64,000 nucleotides of DNA from Hyparrhenia diplandra (GCA_015847255.1 JADLZK010007820.1:1-64000); one strand, 5' to 3'. Numbered from the stretch's first letter, positions 23,560 through 35,880 are shown. Notes: generated from the sequence alone by a model not told the origin. Translations and numbers: made by a program.

Positions 23560-26400
23560 TAATAAATCCGGCTTCATCTATCAACCGATATAATCAGACC
23601 AATTATTACAAAGTATATCGAAATTTGAAAATGACAGCCGCAACAAGTTTGCAGACAAGAATAGAAAAAGTTTTCACTAAACGTGACCAATAAGTCTTGC
23701 AGATGACCATCCACTAGAAGAAAAAAAAATTGTAACGCTGATGACTCAAGATGTTGTGCATCATGTATCGGGTCGATCCCGCCGGGTCCTCATGCCGGCG
23801 CAGACTTGCCCACCGACGCATCCAATGCGTCCCCCCTGAACAGTACTGCAAAAAAGATTTTGGTCTACATTTATGAAAAACTACTTCATTCCTTGTCAAC
23901 CAAATTGTCCAACAAAGTGCGGCAGCTACAGTTAATAACAATTTATACTTTTTGTTTTGCAATTTTTGACCACCTTATGAATAAGTCATTCATACTAGTG
24001 GGAGGAGCTAAACCAAAAAGTATATGTATAGCGCCATAAGAATTTGGCATAATAACACTCAAAAAAAGGTGCTGAATTGTTTCCGGAAAGTAACAAACCG
24101 AACAATTTTTGTCACCATTCGATTACGTCTAGCTAAATTATCTTTAGTTAGAATTACACTTTTTTTTAGATACCAAAAAAAAAATTTTAATTTTCATGGG
24201 AACTTTAATTTGCCAAATATCTTTTGACACTCTAACACCATTGTTAATTAACGCAAAGCATACATAGACTTGATTGTAAAGATTCGGATGCATTTAGACT
24301 CAAAGAGAAAATATCCCTCTGCTCTCGCTTAAATTTAAATTTTGCAAGGATGCAACAATTCTATACCAAGCATTTAGATTTGCTCCCACTAAATTCGTCT
24401 AAAAGAAATATTTAGCGGGGCTTAACTAAGTACTTGTGCAAATGTAATTATTTTTCTCCTAACAATGTTAAAAGTTTAAGGAAATTATCTTTTTAGAGGC
24501 TTATTGCCCAACCAAGTATTGTACCAAAACCTGGTTTGAGACCCATCTTTTACCTTAAAAGAGCCTAGATCTAAAAAATAATCTTTAATATTCATCAAGC
24601 TTTTCCAAAAATGTGAATTTGTTGGCTTTTTATAACAGCTCCCCAAAAGTCTTATCTTTTATGTATTTATTTCTGATTAATTCTTGCCACAAACCATCCT
24701 CATTTAGTAATTTGTTCATCCACTTACTTAGTATGCATTTATTTTGTATACCCAGATTTTGAATGCCCAAACCTCCTTGATCTTTGGGTTGACATAAAAT
24801 TTCCCATTTGCTAATCTATATTTCTTTTTTTATGCTCATCATTTTGCTAGTAGAAACGCGATCTAAAGCAATCAATTTTTCAAGAACACCTTTTTTTGTA
24901 GTTCAAAAAAGACATCATAAACATCGATAAATTGGACAATACGAATTTATGAGGACCAATCGCCCTCCTACCGACAACAAGTTTCCTTTCCATCCACTTA
25001 GTTTCTTTTCAACTCTCTCCTCAAAAACTTTCCAATCTTTATTATTTAGCTTCCTAAAGTGCATGGGTAGGCCAAGGTATCGAAAAAGGAAATTTCCCAA
25101 CAACACATCGAACAATTGCTTAATAAAATTCTTCCTCCTCTTTTGCTTTACCAAAGCAAAAAATCTCACTTTTATGGAAGTTTTTAAGCCCGATAATTGT
25201 TCAAAAGTACTTAATAAAAGCTTCATATTTACTGCCTTTTGAACATCATGGCTCATAAAAATAAGCGTGTCATCCAAGATATCTTGTAGGATGGACAAAC
25301 CATCCCTGGATTAAGTTTGGGATAATTCCCTCAACCTGGCTCGCATCCTTTGCTCTTGCTATCATTATAGCCAAACATGTTGACCACTATATTAAATAGT
25401 ATGGGCTTATATTGGATCACCTTGCCTCAAGCCTTTTTTGGTTGGAAATAATTACCTAGTGAATCATTAACCATAATATTAACATTACCACATTCGGTAA
25501 AACTTTCTATCCATTTACACCATTTTTGTGAGAACCCCTTCATTCTTAAAGTTTGTTGTAAAAAAACTCCATTTAACCTTATCATAAGCTTTTTTTCAAA
25601 GTCTATCTTGAAAATTACCCCATCTTTCTTTTTGGTATGAAGTTCATGTATTGTCTCATGAAGTATCTTTGCTCCTTCCATAATATTCCCGCCCGGCAAA
25701 AGGCTGTTTTGAGTGGGTTTAATTATCCCATTGCTATGGTAGTTAATCGATTCGTTGCAACCTTAGTGAAAATACTAAAAGATACATTCAGTGTAGACGG
25801 ATAGGTCTCTTCATCGCTGAATTACTTTTCGCATCATTCTTCTTAGGCAAAAGTATGATGGTTCCAAAATTAAAGGCGATTTAAGTGTAGAACTCCTTGA
25901 TGGAAGTCCGTAAACAGAGCCATCGGATCATCCTTTATAATATTCGGAAGAATTGATAAAATTCTCTTGGAAAAACCATCCGGCCTGGTGCCTTGTTATG
26001 TTCCATCTCGAAAGATTGCAGCTCTAACCTCATCAACAGAGAAGGGTTCTATTAGATACTCATTCTCCAACCGAGAGACTTTTGGAAATATCGGCAACAT
26101 TCGCCTCCTCAAGCACAAAGTGTGAAGCGTCGAGGGGGCCAAAAGGTCCTTATAATAATTGGTGATATGCTTTTTAATTGAGCATCACCATTTATTATAT
26201 TATTCCCGTCCTCTAGTTGAAAAATACGAGTTTTGCGATGTCTACCGTTAGCAAGCTGGTGATAATACTGTATTTGCATCCCCTTCTAGCAAATGTTTGC
26301 CTTAGCTCTGGTACCACTTAATTTCTTCCTCCCTTAATAATTCAAAGCTAACCTTTCATTTAACACATGTTTTAGATCCAATTCCGATTGGTTGAGTGAA
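23560..26400 (-). pseudogene. L1-type LINE reverse transcriptase, heavily decayed
   Basis: Minus-strand fragments appear in LINE order. A degenerate NKAPG(PDG)F motif lies at about 25995, and a palm fragment at 25699-25427 (GVIFKIDFEK, LRMKGFSQKWCKWIES). The catalytic-motif region is at 25298-24915 (DDTLIFMSHD, FRYLGLPMHFRKLNNKDWK, LLSVGGRLVLINS). A C-terminal zf-RVT-like tail is at 23962-23714 (LCWTIWLTRNEVVFHK). Frames change repeatedly and stops are common. No endonuclease domain was found, so the copy is probably 5'-truncated or cut off by the CACTA debris to its right. Confidence 0.82.
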
Positions 26401-26454
26401 ACTACTTCAGCTTTTTTATCTAATTCGCCTAATTTGTTTAACAGATTTGTTTTT

Positions 26455-26995
26455 CTTTTCAACCCTCGGCAAAGGTGGACGCCAAAGCAAAGAGCCCCTT
26501 TTGCCGATCACTAACCCTCAACAGAGGTCGGTAATGCTTAACGCTGTTCATGCCGTTGATTTTTGCGAGCACCGGCCGTGTGGCTCTCGGCAAAGTTCGG
26601 GCACCTTTGCCGAGGGCCACGACACGGAGCTCTTGTCAAAGATTTGTTTTTTACAAAAAGGCAGAACAAGTGGTGCCACATGTCCTCCCCTTTACCAAGA
26701 GGTTGCCGACATGGCTCGGCAAAGTAAAATTGCAAAAAAGGGGAAATCTTTGCCGAGCGCCGGATGACATGGCGCTCGGCAATGAGTCCGTCAATTCTAA
26801 CTCACATTAACGACTAGTTTTCTATCTCGAGAGCCCAAACCGACACTCCAGAAAAACCATTGTTGAGGGTCTTGTGATGCGGCGCTCGCAAAGTGTTCTA
26901 CCATGAAAAAAAAATTCTCCGAAGGCATATTTCCTCTCGGCAAAGCCTTTGCCGAGCACCCGGACGCTCGACAAAGGACCAATTTCCTTCAGTGC
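26455..26995. mobile_element. CACTA subterminal repeat region (TTTGCCGAG family)
   Basis: At least ten copies of CTCGGCAAAG / CTTTGCCGAG and close variants occur in both orientations between 26465 and 26970, separated by 20-60 bases. This is the signature of grass CACTA subterminal DNA. It is a different family from the ACCGAG element at 6-8.3 kb. Neither terminus was identified; the LINE remnant directly to the left may lie inside the same element. Confidence 0.65.
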
Positions 26996-27156
26996 GAGAG
27001 CTCAAGGAGGAGGGCGCCCTGGTGGCAAATGGCAAATGGCAGTGGTTTCGCCCGAGAGGCGACCGGAGCAGGAAGGACTAAGGAGAGCGGTTGTTTCATT
27101 GGAATTGGAATTAAGGTTTTTTCATTAACTACATATTAAAAATCCACACAAACATA

Positions 27157-27417
27157 CTCCCTCCGGGATGGTATTAGAAGTCGTTTAGGACAACGACACG
27201 GTCTCCAAAACACAACTTTGACCTCTTATTAATATAAAAAATATTTATAGAGATGTGATATATGTATACTTTTATCAAAGTATTTTTTAAGACAAATCTA
27301 CTCATATAATTTTTACATTTACAAACTCAACAGCTTAAAAGTTATTGATGATTTATATTCCCGATGTTTGACTCAAACCTTGTCCAAAACGAATTCTAAT
27401 ACCATCCCTGGAGGGAG
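27157..27417. mobile_element. Stowaway-like MITE
   Basis: TIRs CTCCCTCCGGGATGGTATTA and TAATACCATCCCTGGAGGGAG are flanked by TA (27155-27156, 27418-27419). It is 261 bp. A decayed relative lies at 41693-41947 in the opposite orientation. Confidence 0.9.
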
Positions 27418-27429
27418 TATCGATGAATT

Positions 27430-27612
27430 GACACACACACTTACTCCCTTGGTTCCAAATGAGTATCGAGTCTAATTTATTTAACTTTTGACCATATCTA
27501 TAGAAAAATACATTAACATGCCAATTAATATATTTTTTATACATATTTTATCAAAGTAAGTGAAGTTTAAATTAATTAGGACAACGTGGAACGAAGCCAA
27601 CTACAAAAAGAG
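27430..27612. repeat. MITE-like segment shared with the 3' flank of the P450
   Basis: The sequence from ACACTTACTCCCTTGGTTC through TCTAATTTATTTAA and GACAACGTGGAACGAAGCC to CTACAAAAAGAGGCAG matches 35929-36105 almost word for word. The block just before it (about 26998-27110) also matches about 35790-35885. This is a dispersed duplication that includes a Stowaway-like end (CTCCCTTGGTTCC). Confidence 0.75.
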
Positions 27613-27986
27613 GCAGGTCTTTTTGGTTCGGTATTTTTTAGGTTCGGTTTTCAGTATTTTTTTGGTTCGGTTTTGGTTCTCGGTATTTTTGTGCCTAGGG
27701 ATATCACTGGATACTGAACCAACATAAGCTACTGCTTCTCTATTCCCTGGCTTGAGTGTTGAGTGTGCTAGTAGCAGCTCCGATTTCAATTTGAATGCAA
27801 ACAACGCACAATGCCTAATTTTTTCTTTAACATGTCTCATTGTTTTTTGGAGGGAAAACATGTCTCAATGTTGATATCTTGCTTCGGACTACCGAAACGA
27901 CCAGTCTCAAAAAAATTTTGACAACCTCCAGTCTCAATATTGATAGCCTGCTTTGGACTACCGAAACAAATATCTTGAGTTTCTGA

Positions 27987-28296
27987 ATTTTTTTTTTTTT
28001 TTGAGATTACACAATACAACCGAGGGCGCTCAACACGCATGCACACTCACCGCTATGAACACACGCGACGCAAACCCTACCTCTATGAGCATCTTGAAGG
28101 ACTGAGCCGGCAAATCTTGAAGTTCATGAAGTCACCATAGGCGCCTCGTTGTCGACGCGGACGCCGCCTCGCCACTTAATGAATAGCGCCAAAAAATTCT
28201 GGAATAAATCCGGGATAAAGTGTCGCACCCGTGATTTGAACCACGGGTGGGAGCCCCCAACCAATGGCCTTTACCATTGGGCCGTGAGCCCCTTGA
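27987..28296 (-). mobile_element. tRNA-derived SINE
   Basis: Read on the minus strand, the element starts near 28296 with an A-box-like stretch (CCCAATGGTAAAGGCC). The B-box GGTTCAAATCACGGG follows at about 28234-28248, then a body of about 220 bp, and it ends in an A-run (T-run at 27988-28002 on the plus strand). This layout fits grass SINEs. No clear target-site duplication was found. Confidence 0.75.
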
Positions 28297-28438
28297 CCTG
28301 AAACAAGAATTCTCGTAGATGGTACGAAATTTTCCTTTTTGTGCGACTGATACGATGCACCGCTTATAAAACTAAATTGTAATTTTCCTACACCAGTTAT
28401 AAACTAACTACAAGTAGCAACTTAGGAACTTCATGATA

Positions 28439-28551
28439 GACAAAATTTCAGCCCAGTCATTCAATCAAACATTTATCATCTGGGTGAGCACTAAAATGCC
28501 ACATACGTACAAAATTTCAGCCCGGTCATTCAATCAAACATTTATCATCTT
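28439..28551. repeat. Direct repeat of ~43 bp
   Basis: ACAAAATTTCAGCCC(A/G)GTCATT followed by CAATCAAACATTTATCATCT occurs at about 28439-28481 and again at about 28509-28551. No gene is recognised in 28300-28740; a short minus-strand frame at 28779-28573 has no assignable domain. Confidence 0.85.
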
Positions 28552-28739
28552 TTCGGTTCCTCCAAACAAAGATTAATGGAAGTTCTGGTTGATGCCCGGG
28601 TTGGTGTATGTGGGCAGGTTGTCTAGGTTGTAGACTAGGCGGGGCGACTCCTTGGCCTCGTGGGCCATACAAGTATGCCTGGAAGTCGTTGCACTCCTAG
28701 CCTGCATGAGCCGCCATCTATGAGTATTGATGGTAGTTA

Positions 28740-29345
28740 ACAACCATTTTAAACCATCAACTAAACATAGAAAAAGCATAAAATGAATATCAATAAAGAC
28801 CTGAGGGTTTAACTAATGAGTTTAACAAGTTTTGCTGTTCTCACTTGTTTTGCAGGATAAATGATTTTCCACGGTATAAAAGTATCTCAAATGATGGATT
28901 ATAGTGCACCATTACTAAAGGCTCGTTGAGGTGATCGAAATGAACATATCATTTGCTATATTCAGAGTCTGAAATCAAAAGATATCAATTTCACGTCAAA
29001 ACCTCCACAAGAAGCCTCTAGAAGACACTAGAAGGCTACCCCATGGAAGCTTGGCCCCACCTATCATAGTGGGATCACGCACGTGCTCCTCTAGAGCATG
29101 CCCATGTTCTTGGTCCCACCAATCGGGGGCCCGCTTCTAGAGTATTCCTCCAACCACCTTAGGGTTTTCATCCCCACTGTTGATCAAAGTTGGTTTGATT
29201 TGAGGGTTCTCGTGCATCCTATGCCCGTATATAAGCAAGACTCCTAACCCTGGGTTGTTCATTCAATTCATTATTCAATACGCATAGACCTCGAGTCCTC
29301 TCTAGTTCTAGAACTAGAAGCCTTACAGTAGAGTTGAAGACCAGT
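28740..29345. mobile_element. Truncated LTR fragment related to the solo LTR at 30951-32497
   Basis: Words such as CAACTAAACAT, AAAATGAATATCAA, TCAAAAGATATCA and GTTGGTTTGAT occur here in the same order as in the first ~650 bp of the LTR at 30951. A TATA-like CCCGTATATAAGC (about 29225) corresponds to CCTATATAAG in the other copy. The rest of the LTR is absent. Confidence 0.65.
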
Positions 29346-30284
29346 CATACACTATCATGTTTACATCCACAATAGGGGAAAACATGCATTAGCCTACATG
29401 TGCAAATGGCTACCATGCATGCATGTTTCATATATCAAGTCCTACTAGGTTCTCTAATAACCAATATCTTCCATGTCAATGGCACTAGCAATGCTTGTTA
29501 GAAGTAAAGTTGTATATAAATGGTGGTGGGGGGTGGGGGGGGACATTCTTGTAAAGATGGGCATGTCATATCAGATAATGCACTCTAAATTAACAGAATT
29601 CAAAAGAAAAAGAGAGAGATCAGGTTTATATTGATCATGTAGAAGTATATAATGTATCACAAGTTAGAAAAAAAAGATGAGATTTCATACAAAGCACAAC
29701 TGTATTGTTATCACACCAAAAGGTTTTTAATATAGTTGCAATTAGATCTCTTCTAAGGAAATTATTGGAGCAACTAACTGGGGTTCCAATTAATCTATGG
29801 TCTTGTGGATTTAAGTGCCTCACGGTGTCTTGATCTTATCAATATTTATGATTGGCTCTATGAGGACAACTTTTGATAATCTAGGCCTCTCTGTTCCATA
29901 AATTAATTGGATAGGTGTTCTTCCATCAGTTTTGGGTGGTTTGGAACATATTCCAAAAACAATTATGAAAAAAAATAGACTGGACAATATTGAAGAATAT
30001 TCATCACCTTTATGAATCAATCAATCAATCCTAAAGTAGCAGGGGATGTTTTTAGATTTGCTTTAGAATGAATACAATGTGAACATTGATGTTGTGATAG
30101 ACCCTTGTGGAGGCATTGAAAAATATTTGATTTCTAAAATATCAGAAATGATTGTCACAATGAAAAAAATCTAAGAAACATAATTAGTTGAGGTATGTTA
30201 TTATTCTTGTGTCCAAGTATTATGAACACATAACACTTTTGTTTATTGTTATTTCCAATTATGAATAGATATTCTTTCTTTATT
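29346..30284. other. Repeat-rich intergenic stretch with a possible integrase remnant
   Basis: Within it, 30020-29820 on the minus strand contains KTDGRTPIQLIYGTE. This resembles the integrase C-terminal phrase of Ty3-gypsy elements, but the surrounding residues are poorly conserved and the match is short. The rest is AT-rich without a supported gene. Confidence 0.35.
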
Positions 30285-30350
30285 GCTATGTTAGCACCTA
30301 GTCTACCCCAACTAGCTTGGGACTAAAGGCTATGTTGTTGTTGTTGTATT
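30285..30350 (+). mobile_element. 3' tail of an RTE-type LINE
   Basis: CCCCAACTAGCTTGGGACTA followed by AAGGCTATG and a (TTG)n run (30332-30346) is the recurrent 3' end of plant RTE-clade elements with TTG-repeat tails, from memory. No coding part remains. Confidence 0.55.
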
Positions 30351-30950
30351 ATGTTAGCACCAATACAAAAAATCATGTGCAAAAAAAATGCTTGCCCTCC
30401 ACTGGTTTAATAACAACTTGAACTTACTTTACGCTTTACTATATATTTCACCTATAGGCTATTTTCATTAGGCATAGTTTATTTTGTTTGCATTTAGTGT
30501 GATGATTGAGTGTGTTCATATTTGCTTGGTGTATCTATTATCTCGCTAGTTGTGTAATAAGTTGTAGTTGCTAGCTGTCAATATTTTTTTTTATATTGCT
30601 TACATATATTCAAGAAAGCTCCCGCCTATTTTTTTATATATTAATATTTGGGCTGTTTTGGTGTATTCTTTTTTTGAAAGTTGTAGAACACAAATTCTCA
30701 GATTGTTGACACATTGAGAAGGGAAAAGAACAAATTTTAGATTGTTGAGGCATTGAGAAGGGATGAGACAATGGATCTAAAATGAGTTCCTTTTTTTTGT
30801 TAATTGTACCATACAAATCAAGCATGGTAAGGCATTTCTTGCCAATTGTACCATACACATTGTTTTGAATGGCATAATAAATAGACTAAGAGTGAATGTT
30901 GCCCTATTGTGTTTATAGGTAAACTCCAGCTATAACCCCCCTTATGTCAC

Positions 30951-32497
30951 TGTTGACATCTGTTATAGCATAATATTACTAGTCAACTAAACATGAAATA
31001 AGGGCGTAAAATGAATATCAACATAGACTAGGGTCTAACTAACCTAATTCCACAAGCTTTGGTGATTTATATCTTTTTCGGAGACTAAACAGAAAAGCCT
31101 AGAGTTTACAAGACATATGAAGCATAAACATGTTACAAACATATTACAAAAAATAGCACCATTGCAAAAGAGCTCGCCGAGACGATCGAAACGGATATAT
31201 TGTTTGCTATATTTGAGTCCGTAATCAAAAGATATCAGTTGCAGAGCGTAGTTCACTAAAACAGTCATAACTTTCTCATACGGACTCCGTTTCCTGCAAA
31301 ATACCAGTCATTACGAAGCTATCGACGAGATCGACGCACCCACAAAATATGAACTCATAATTCTACATGGGCCTGGCGGCCGCCAGCCTGTTACAGCCAA
31401 TCAGGTTCATCTTTTTAGGTCGGTTTACCACCGACTTTGAGGTTGCATCTACACCGTTGCCAAGGTTGGTTTGATCCAAGGGCTATCGTTTATCGCCAAG
31501 GCCTATATAAGAAGACCCCCCGACCCCCAAGGCTAAACCCGAATTCGTTCTATCTCATTATTCATTATCTCTCAGTTGTAGAGGTGTCCCAATGTAAGGA
31601 TAACCTCTCTCTGGGATTAGTAAATTAGAGGTAGATTAGAAGTAGATTAGATATGTAATTAGAGATAGATTAGCCATGTAATTAGAACTAGATTAGATCT
31701 AACTTAGATCTAATCAAGAATAAAGGAGAGAGGAGCTATGCTCCTGTTCTAGAGATGTCTTCAGAGTATGGTATGTCTTTGTATCTTCTCTACAAGACTT
31801 ATGATACTTAAATTTATCTTCTCTATTTACTTCCATTACTTTCATATATTTGGTTAAGTATAGTTGTTATATTATTGCATGGGATCTCCGCTTGTATTGA
31901 GTGCTCTAGTTATTCATGGTAGCTAGAGTAGTAATCTATAGTATAGATATGGTGTCTAGGCTATAGGTTACCCTGAGGTTGCTTTAATCCCACGGATAGT
32001 TGTGGTAGCCCCAGGGGGTGACAAACTCTGTAAGGCCTTTGTAGTCCACCACGTTCGGATTGGTGTTTTCGTAGAGCTTTTGGCAGCCTTCTCCCAACTA
32101 CCTTCTTCCCAGTCTTCTTCGAGAGTTGGAACGGACCTCTTTGCTCCAAAGTGCATTAGTATAATTGCTATCATAGAACTTAAGTAATAGAGATACCCGG
32201 GGAACCTTGATCTCTCCCTTTGACCTCTTGATTAGTTTAATTATTCTCGACATCTTAGTTCGGTTATTATTTTATGCTTTGATATTAACTTATCCTTTAT
32301 CAATTACCCCTCACTATGGTCTAGTGGTTTGCCAAGTTAATGGATACATGATTGTGACTTATTAGAATTCTTTTAGCCAAAGCTTCCTGTGGATACGATA
32401 CTCTAGAATACTCATCCTAGGGAAAAGCTACAATGGTTGGTGTTCTATAAACTGCGAGAATCCTTCATATTTTTTTAGCACTTAACAAATGCCAACA
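30951..32497 (+). mobile_element. Solo LTR with intact 5-bp TSD
   Basis: It begins TGTTGACATC and ends ATGCCAACA, a TG...CA inverted pair. Both sides are flanked by GTCAC (30946-30950 and 32498-32502). It is 1547 bp, and no internal domain follows. A TATA box CCTATATAAG lies at about 31501-31510, and the late part contains TGTGGATACGATACTC, seen in grass gypsy LTRs. An internal AGATTAG-rich stretch (31620-31725) is a degenerate microsatellite. The state fits LTR-LTR recombination of a full element. Confidence 0.9.
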
Positions 32498-32689
32498 GTC
32501 ACGCTTTAATTTTTCACTACATTAAATATCACCAAAACGAGGGCTACTTTGTGGGCTAATTATTAGCTACAGCTAATTTGGCTCAAAAAGGAGGGCTAAT
32601 AGGTGGCGAATTCAATATAGTTAGTTTGTCTAATTTTTAGCCTCAACTAGTAATTAGTCATGACCCTTAGTTTTATAATGTATGGCTAT

Positions 32690-33594
32690 TGTTAAAGTAA
32701 TAGAAATAGTACCACATTGTCTACCTATGTGAGATGTTAGTCCAATGTAATATATATAATCAGCCCATGAAGCCCAATGCAATACATCCAATATTCCACC
32801 AATTATAATCTCCTTCCTGGTATCATTCGCCTAGGTTTAGATCCAAACCCTAGCCACCACCACTTCTGCACCGCTCGACCCAGGGGAGAGGACGATCTCC
32901 GTAGGGGGGCAGCACCTAGGTGCCCGATCCTATTGATCTGGCTACCATCGTCGTTGTCGCGCAGCTGATCAGGATCTCCCCTACATCCTTGTTGGTCTGC
33001 GGCAACCGCCACTTTATATTCATCGCATGGCGGCCGCTGGATCTCACCCCGTCTCATGCCGCCGTGGTGGCGGCCATGGAGGCAGCAAGGTCTAGCATGT
33101 CGTTGTCGGGAGGATTTGCTCATCTCCACTACGTCGATCCGCGTCGGTGCCTTTCGTGATGTCTTGCAGTGTACACCTGATCCCTGCTATTGTGTCCTTT
33201 TGGTTTGCCCGATCACTGATCGGGATTGAGTTGCCCACTACCTATCGACCTCGCGCGAACTACTCTGGCATCATCATCGACTTCGTCGACACCATCGCCA
33301 AGTACTATGCACATCTTCTCCGAGCAATAGGGCTGCTATTGTGTCGCCTCATAGGGGCATAGCACCACCACCCATGTGTCCACCTCGCTGTTGCAACTTC
33401 ATTGCCTTGTGCATCGATGGTTGCGTTGTGTCTCGCGTCATCGTTGAGCCATGCTCGCCGACGCGTCCGCCAAGGTCTGCACAAGGTCTTCGTCATGTTG
33501 ATTGAGTCTTTGTCATCGAGCTGCCACTACCCTTGCCATCGTTGAGCCTAGCTTGCTGGCCCTCGCATCGTCGCTGAAGCTCACTCGATGTTGC
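32690..33594 (+). mobile_element. Retrotransposon 5' fragment with PBS-like site (uncertain)
   Basis: TGGTATCATTCGCCTAGG at 32818 resembles the initiator-Met-tRNA primer site (TGGTATCAGAGCC) that follows the 5' LTR of copia and TRIM elements. It is preceded by a TGTTAAAG start at 32690. GC-rich sequence with short frames follows, perhaps a decayed gag leader. The assignment rests mainly on this motif. Confidence 0.35.
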
Positions 33595-35315
33595 ATCGCT
33601 ACTACACTGCTTCTACTTCGTTCAACACAACTACACGTCCTCTTTGTCCCTGTGGTTGGGGCCCTCTCCTGTATGCCCGGTATTGACAACACCGGCGTGT
33701 GCTTTTGTCCCCCGACGGGTTCTTTGGATCGGGAAAATCTAAGCCCACCTCGGCCAAGCGGCTTATTTGCATCGACTTTGGCATCAACCCTCCCGTTCCC
33801 ACCCCGTCTGCCTCTATCGCATATGTTTCATACATAGGTTACAACGGTATGCTCGAAATGTTTCATCGGTCTTATATTACAGCTAGTGTTTTCTTGTTAC
33901 AGGTTGCAAGTGTTTTAAATGCAAGTAAAACACTTGCTGTAACACTAGTAACGAAATGATTTTGTGTGAATCTGAAAAAATTTTTCCGTGGCGGGCACAT
34001 AGTTTGCCCGGCCGCGTTAATACCCCCTCATTTTACATGGCGGGCGTTATTTATTTACCGTGGCGGTCATATTTGCCCGTCACGAAAAATGGATTAACCG
34101 TGGCGGGCATTTTATAAAGGCCCGCCACATAAAATCCCGTGACGGTCACGTTAAAGAGGCCCGCCACGCAAAAGAACTCGAGGCCCACAACCAAGCCCAA
34201 ATCCGAACCCCCTATCGGGCCATATATATTAAGCTACTAGGGTTTCACGGCCCCCATTCATTCTCCCTCTCCCTTTCACCGACGCATCTCTCTCCCTCAC
34301 CATCTCGCGACCCCAGCTCCTCCCCTCCCCCTTTCACCGGCTCTCTCATTCCTCTCGCAAGAAGCACGGACGGCGGCCCCCCTCCCATCCACCGGCGGCG
34401 GCCCCTTCCCCGGCGGCGGCGCCAGCGTGGGCGGCGCCCAAGGAGCAGCTCCAGGAGGAGATGGCAACACGCATCCATGCCGGAAGCGGCTCAAGGAGGC
34501 GGCGGCGGCGAAGATCCAAGGCGGTAGCGGCTCAAGGGGCGACGGCGGCGTGAATCCCTCGCCCCTCTTCCTCCCTCTTCCGGTGCGGCCCGGCGCGGAT
34601 CCGTGTGCGAGGTGGCGAGCGCGTCGGATCTGAAGCACCTCGGCGAGTCCGGCCTCCCCAGTGGATCCCACTTCGGCGCAGATCCGTCAGCGACTGGCGG
34701 CGGTAGCGGCTTCGCGGCGGATCAGGCGGTTCGGTTGCGGATCAAGCGGCCCGGCGGTGGATCCGTGGTTGAGGCTACGGGGCGGGCGGATCTAGGCGGT
34801 TCGACGGGGCGGCGGGCGGGGGCGGCGGCGGCGGCGGCGGCTGGCGGGACGACGGCGGCGGCCGCGGGGCGGCGGCGGCCAGCGGGGACAGCGGCGGCAT
34901 CGGATCCCGTCTGGCGGATCCGGCGGCGAATTCAGGCTCAATGCGGGCTCGTGCGGGCCTGCGTGGGGCTTTTTTTTTTTTTTTATTTATTAACCGTGGC
35001 GGGCCCTTTTGCCCGTCACGCATAATCACCCATTTTGCGTGACCTTAGCTTGGTGGCGGCGTGCACGCCCGCCACGCAAAACCATTTTCGCCCGTCGAAA
35101 AAAAACCTTTCGGTAGTAGTGACATCGGTGGTAGCGATGTAGGAGGGGGCTCTCATTGCGATATGGGAGGGGAAAGATTAGCCACCACCGTGCTAGCGGC
35201 CACCGTTCGACATTCGAAAGCACGCTCTGGTGATGGCGAGGTGAAGGAGGAGGGCGCCACGGTGACAAATGGTGGCGGTTCCTCAGAGGTGACCGGGGAA
35301 GAGAGCTAGCGGTTG
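33595..35315. repeat. Tandem duplication, copy A (interrupted by a CACTA element)
   Basis: From ATCGCTACTACACTGCTTC to AGAGAGCTAGCGGTTGCATC this unit matches 35316-35880 in order and wording. Shared examples are GTGGTTGGGGCCCTCTCC, ATGCCCGGTATTGACAACAC, GCTCGAAATGTTTCATC and CATTCGAAAGCACGCTCTGG. Copy A is larger only because 33943-35121 is inserted. The unit itself is probably retroelement-derived; I cannot name it. Confidence 0.88.
33943..35121. mobile_element. Non-autonomous CACTA element inside copy A
   Basis: The left terminus is CACTAGTAACGAAATGATTT and the right terminus, read reversed, is CACTACTACCGAAAGGTTTT. Subterminal repeats CCGTGGCGGGC / GCCCGCCACG occur in both orientations at 33985-34170 and 34990-35090. 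The GC-rich middle (34240-34970), with GGCGGCGGC runs and several long frames, may be a captured gene fragment, but I recognise no domain. The flanks (TAA and ACA) do not form a clean 3-bp TSD. Confidence 0.8.
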
Positions 35316-35880
35316 CATCGCTATTTTGCGCTGCTTCTTCGTTCAGCACAACCACACGTCTTCTTTGTCCCCGTGGTTGGGGCCCTCTCCCTGTATGCCC
35401 GGTATTGACAACACCGGCGTGTGCTTTCATCCCCGACGGGTTGCTGGATCGGCAAATCTAACCCGCCTCAGCGCACAAAGCGGCTTGGATCGCATCGACT
35501 TTGGCATCAACCCTCCCGTTTCCACCCGTCTGCCTCTATCGCATATGTTTTCATACATAGGTTACAACAGTATGCTCGAAATGTTTCATCAGTCTTATAT
35601 TACAGCTAGTGTTTTCTTGTTACAAGTTGCAAGTGTTTTTAAATGCAAGTAAAACACTTGCTACAAACATCAGACTGGTAACGATGCAGGAGGGTGCTCT
35701 CATTGCGATATGGGAGCGGAAAAAGATTAGCCACCACCGTGCTAGCGGCCACCGATCAACATTCGAAAGCACGCTCTGGCGATGGCGAGGTGAAGGAGGA
35801 GGGCGCCCCTGGTGACAAATGGCGGCGGTTCCGCCCGAGAGGTGACCCAGGGGAAGAGAGCTAGCGGTTGTTTCATTGGA
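35316..35880. repeat. Tandem duplication, copy B (uninterrupted)
   Basis: This is the uninterrupted counterpart of copy A. Around 35655-35680 it runs CACTTGCTACAAACATCAG, where copy A has CACTTGCTGTAA, the CACTA element, then ACATC. It ends about 235 bp downstream of the stop codon of the P450 gene (minus strand), with the MITE-like segment 35929-36105 in between. Confidence 0.88.

Noticed and set aside
34603..35025. 140-codon ORF in GGCGGC-rich DNA
   Set aside because: Inside the CACTA element and dominated by simple GGC repeats, with long frames on both strands. Treated as captured or low-complexity DNA.
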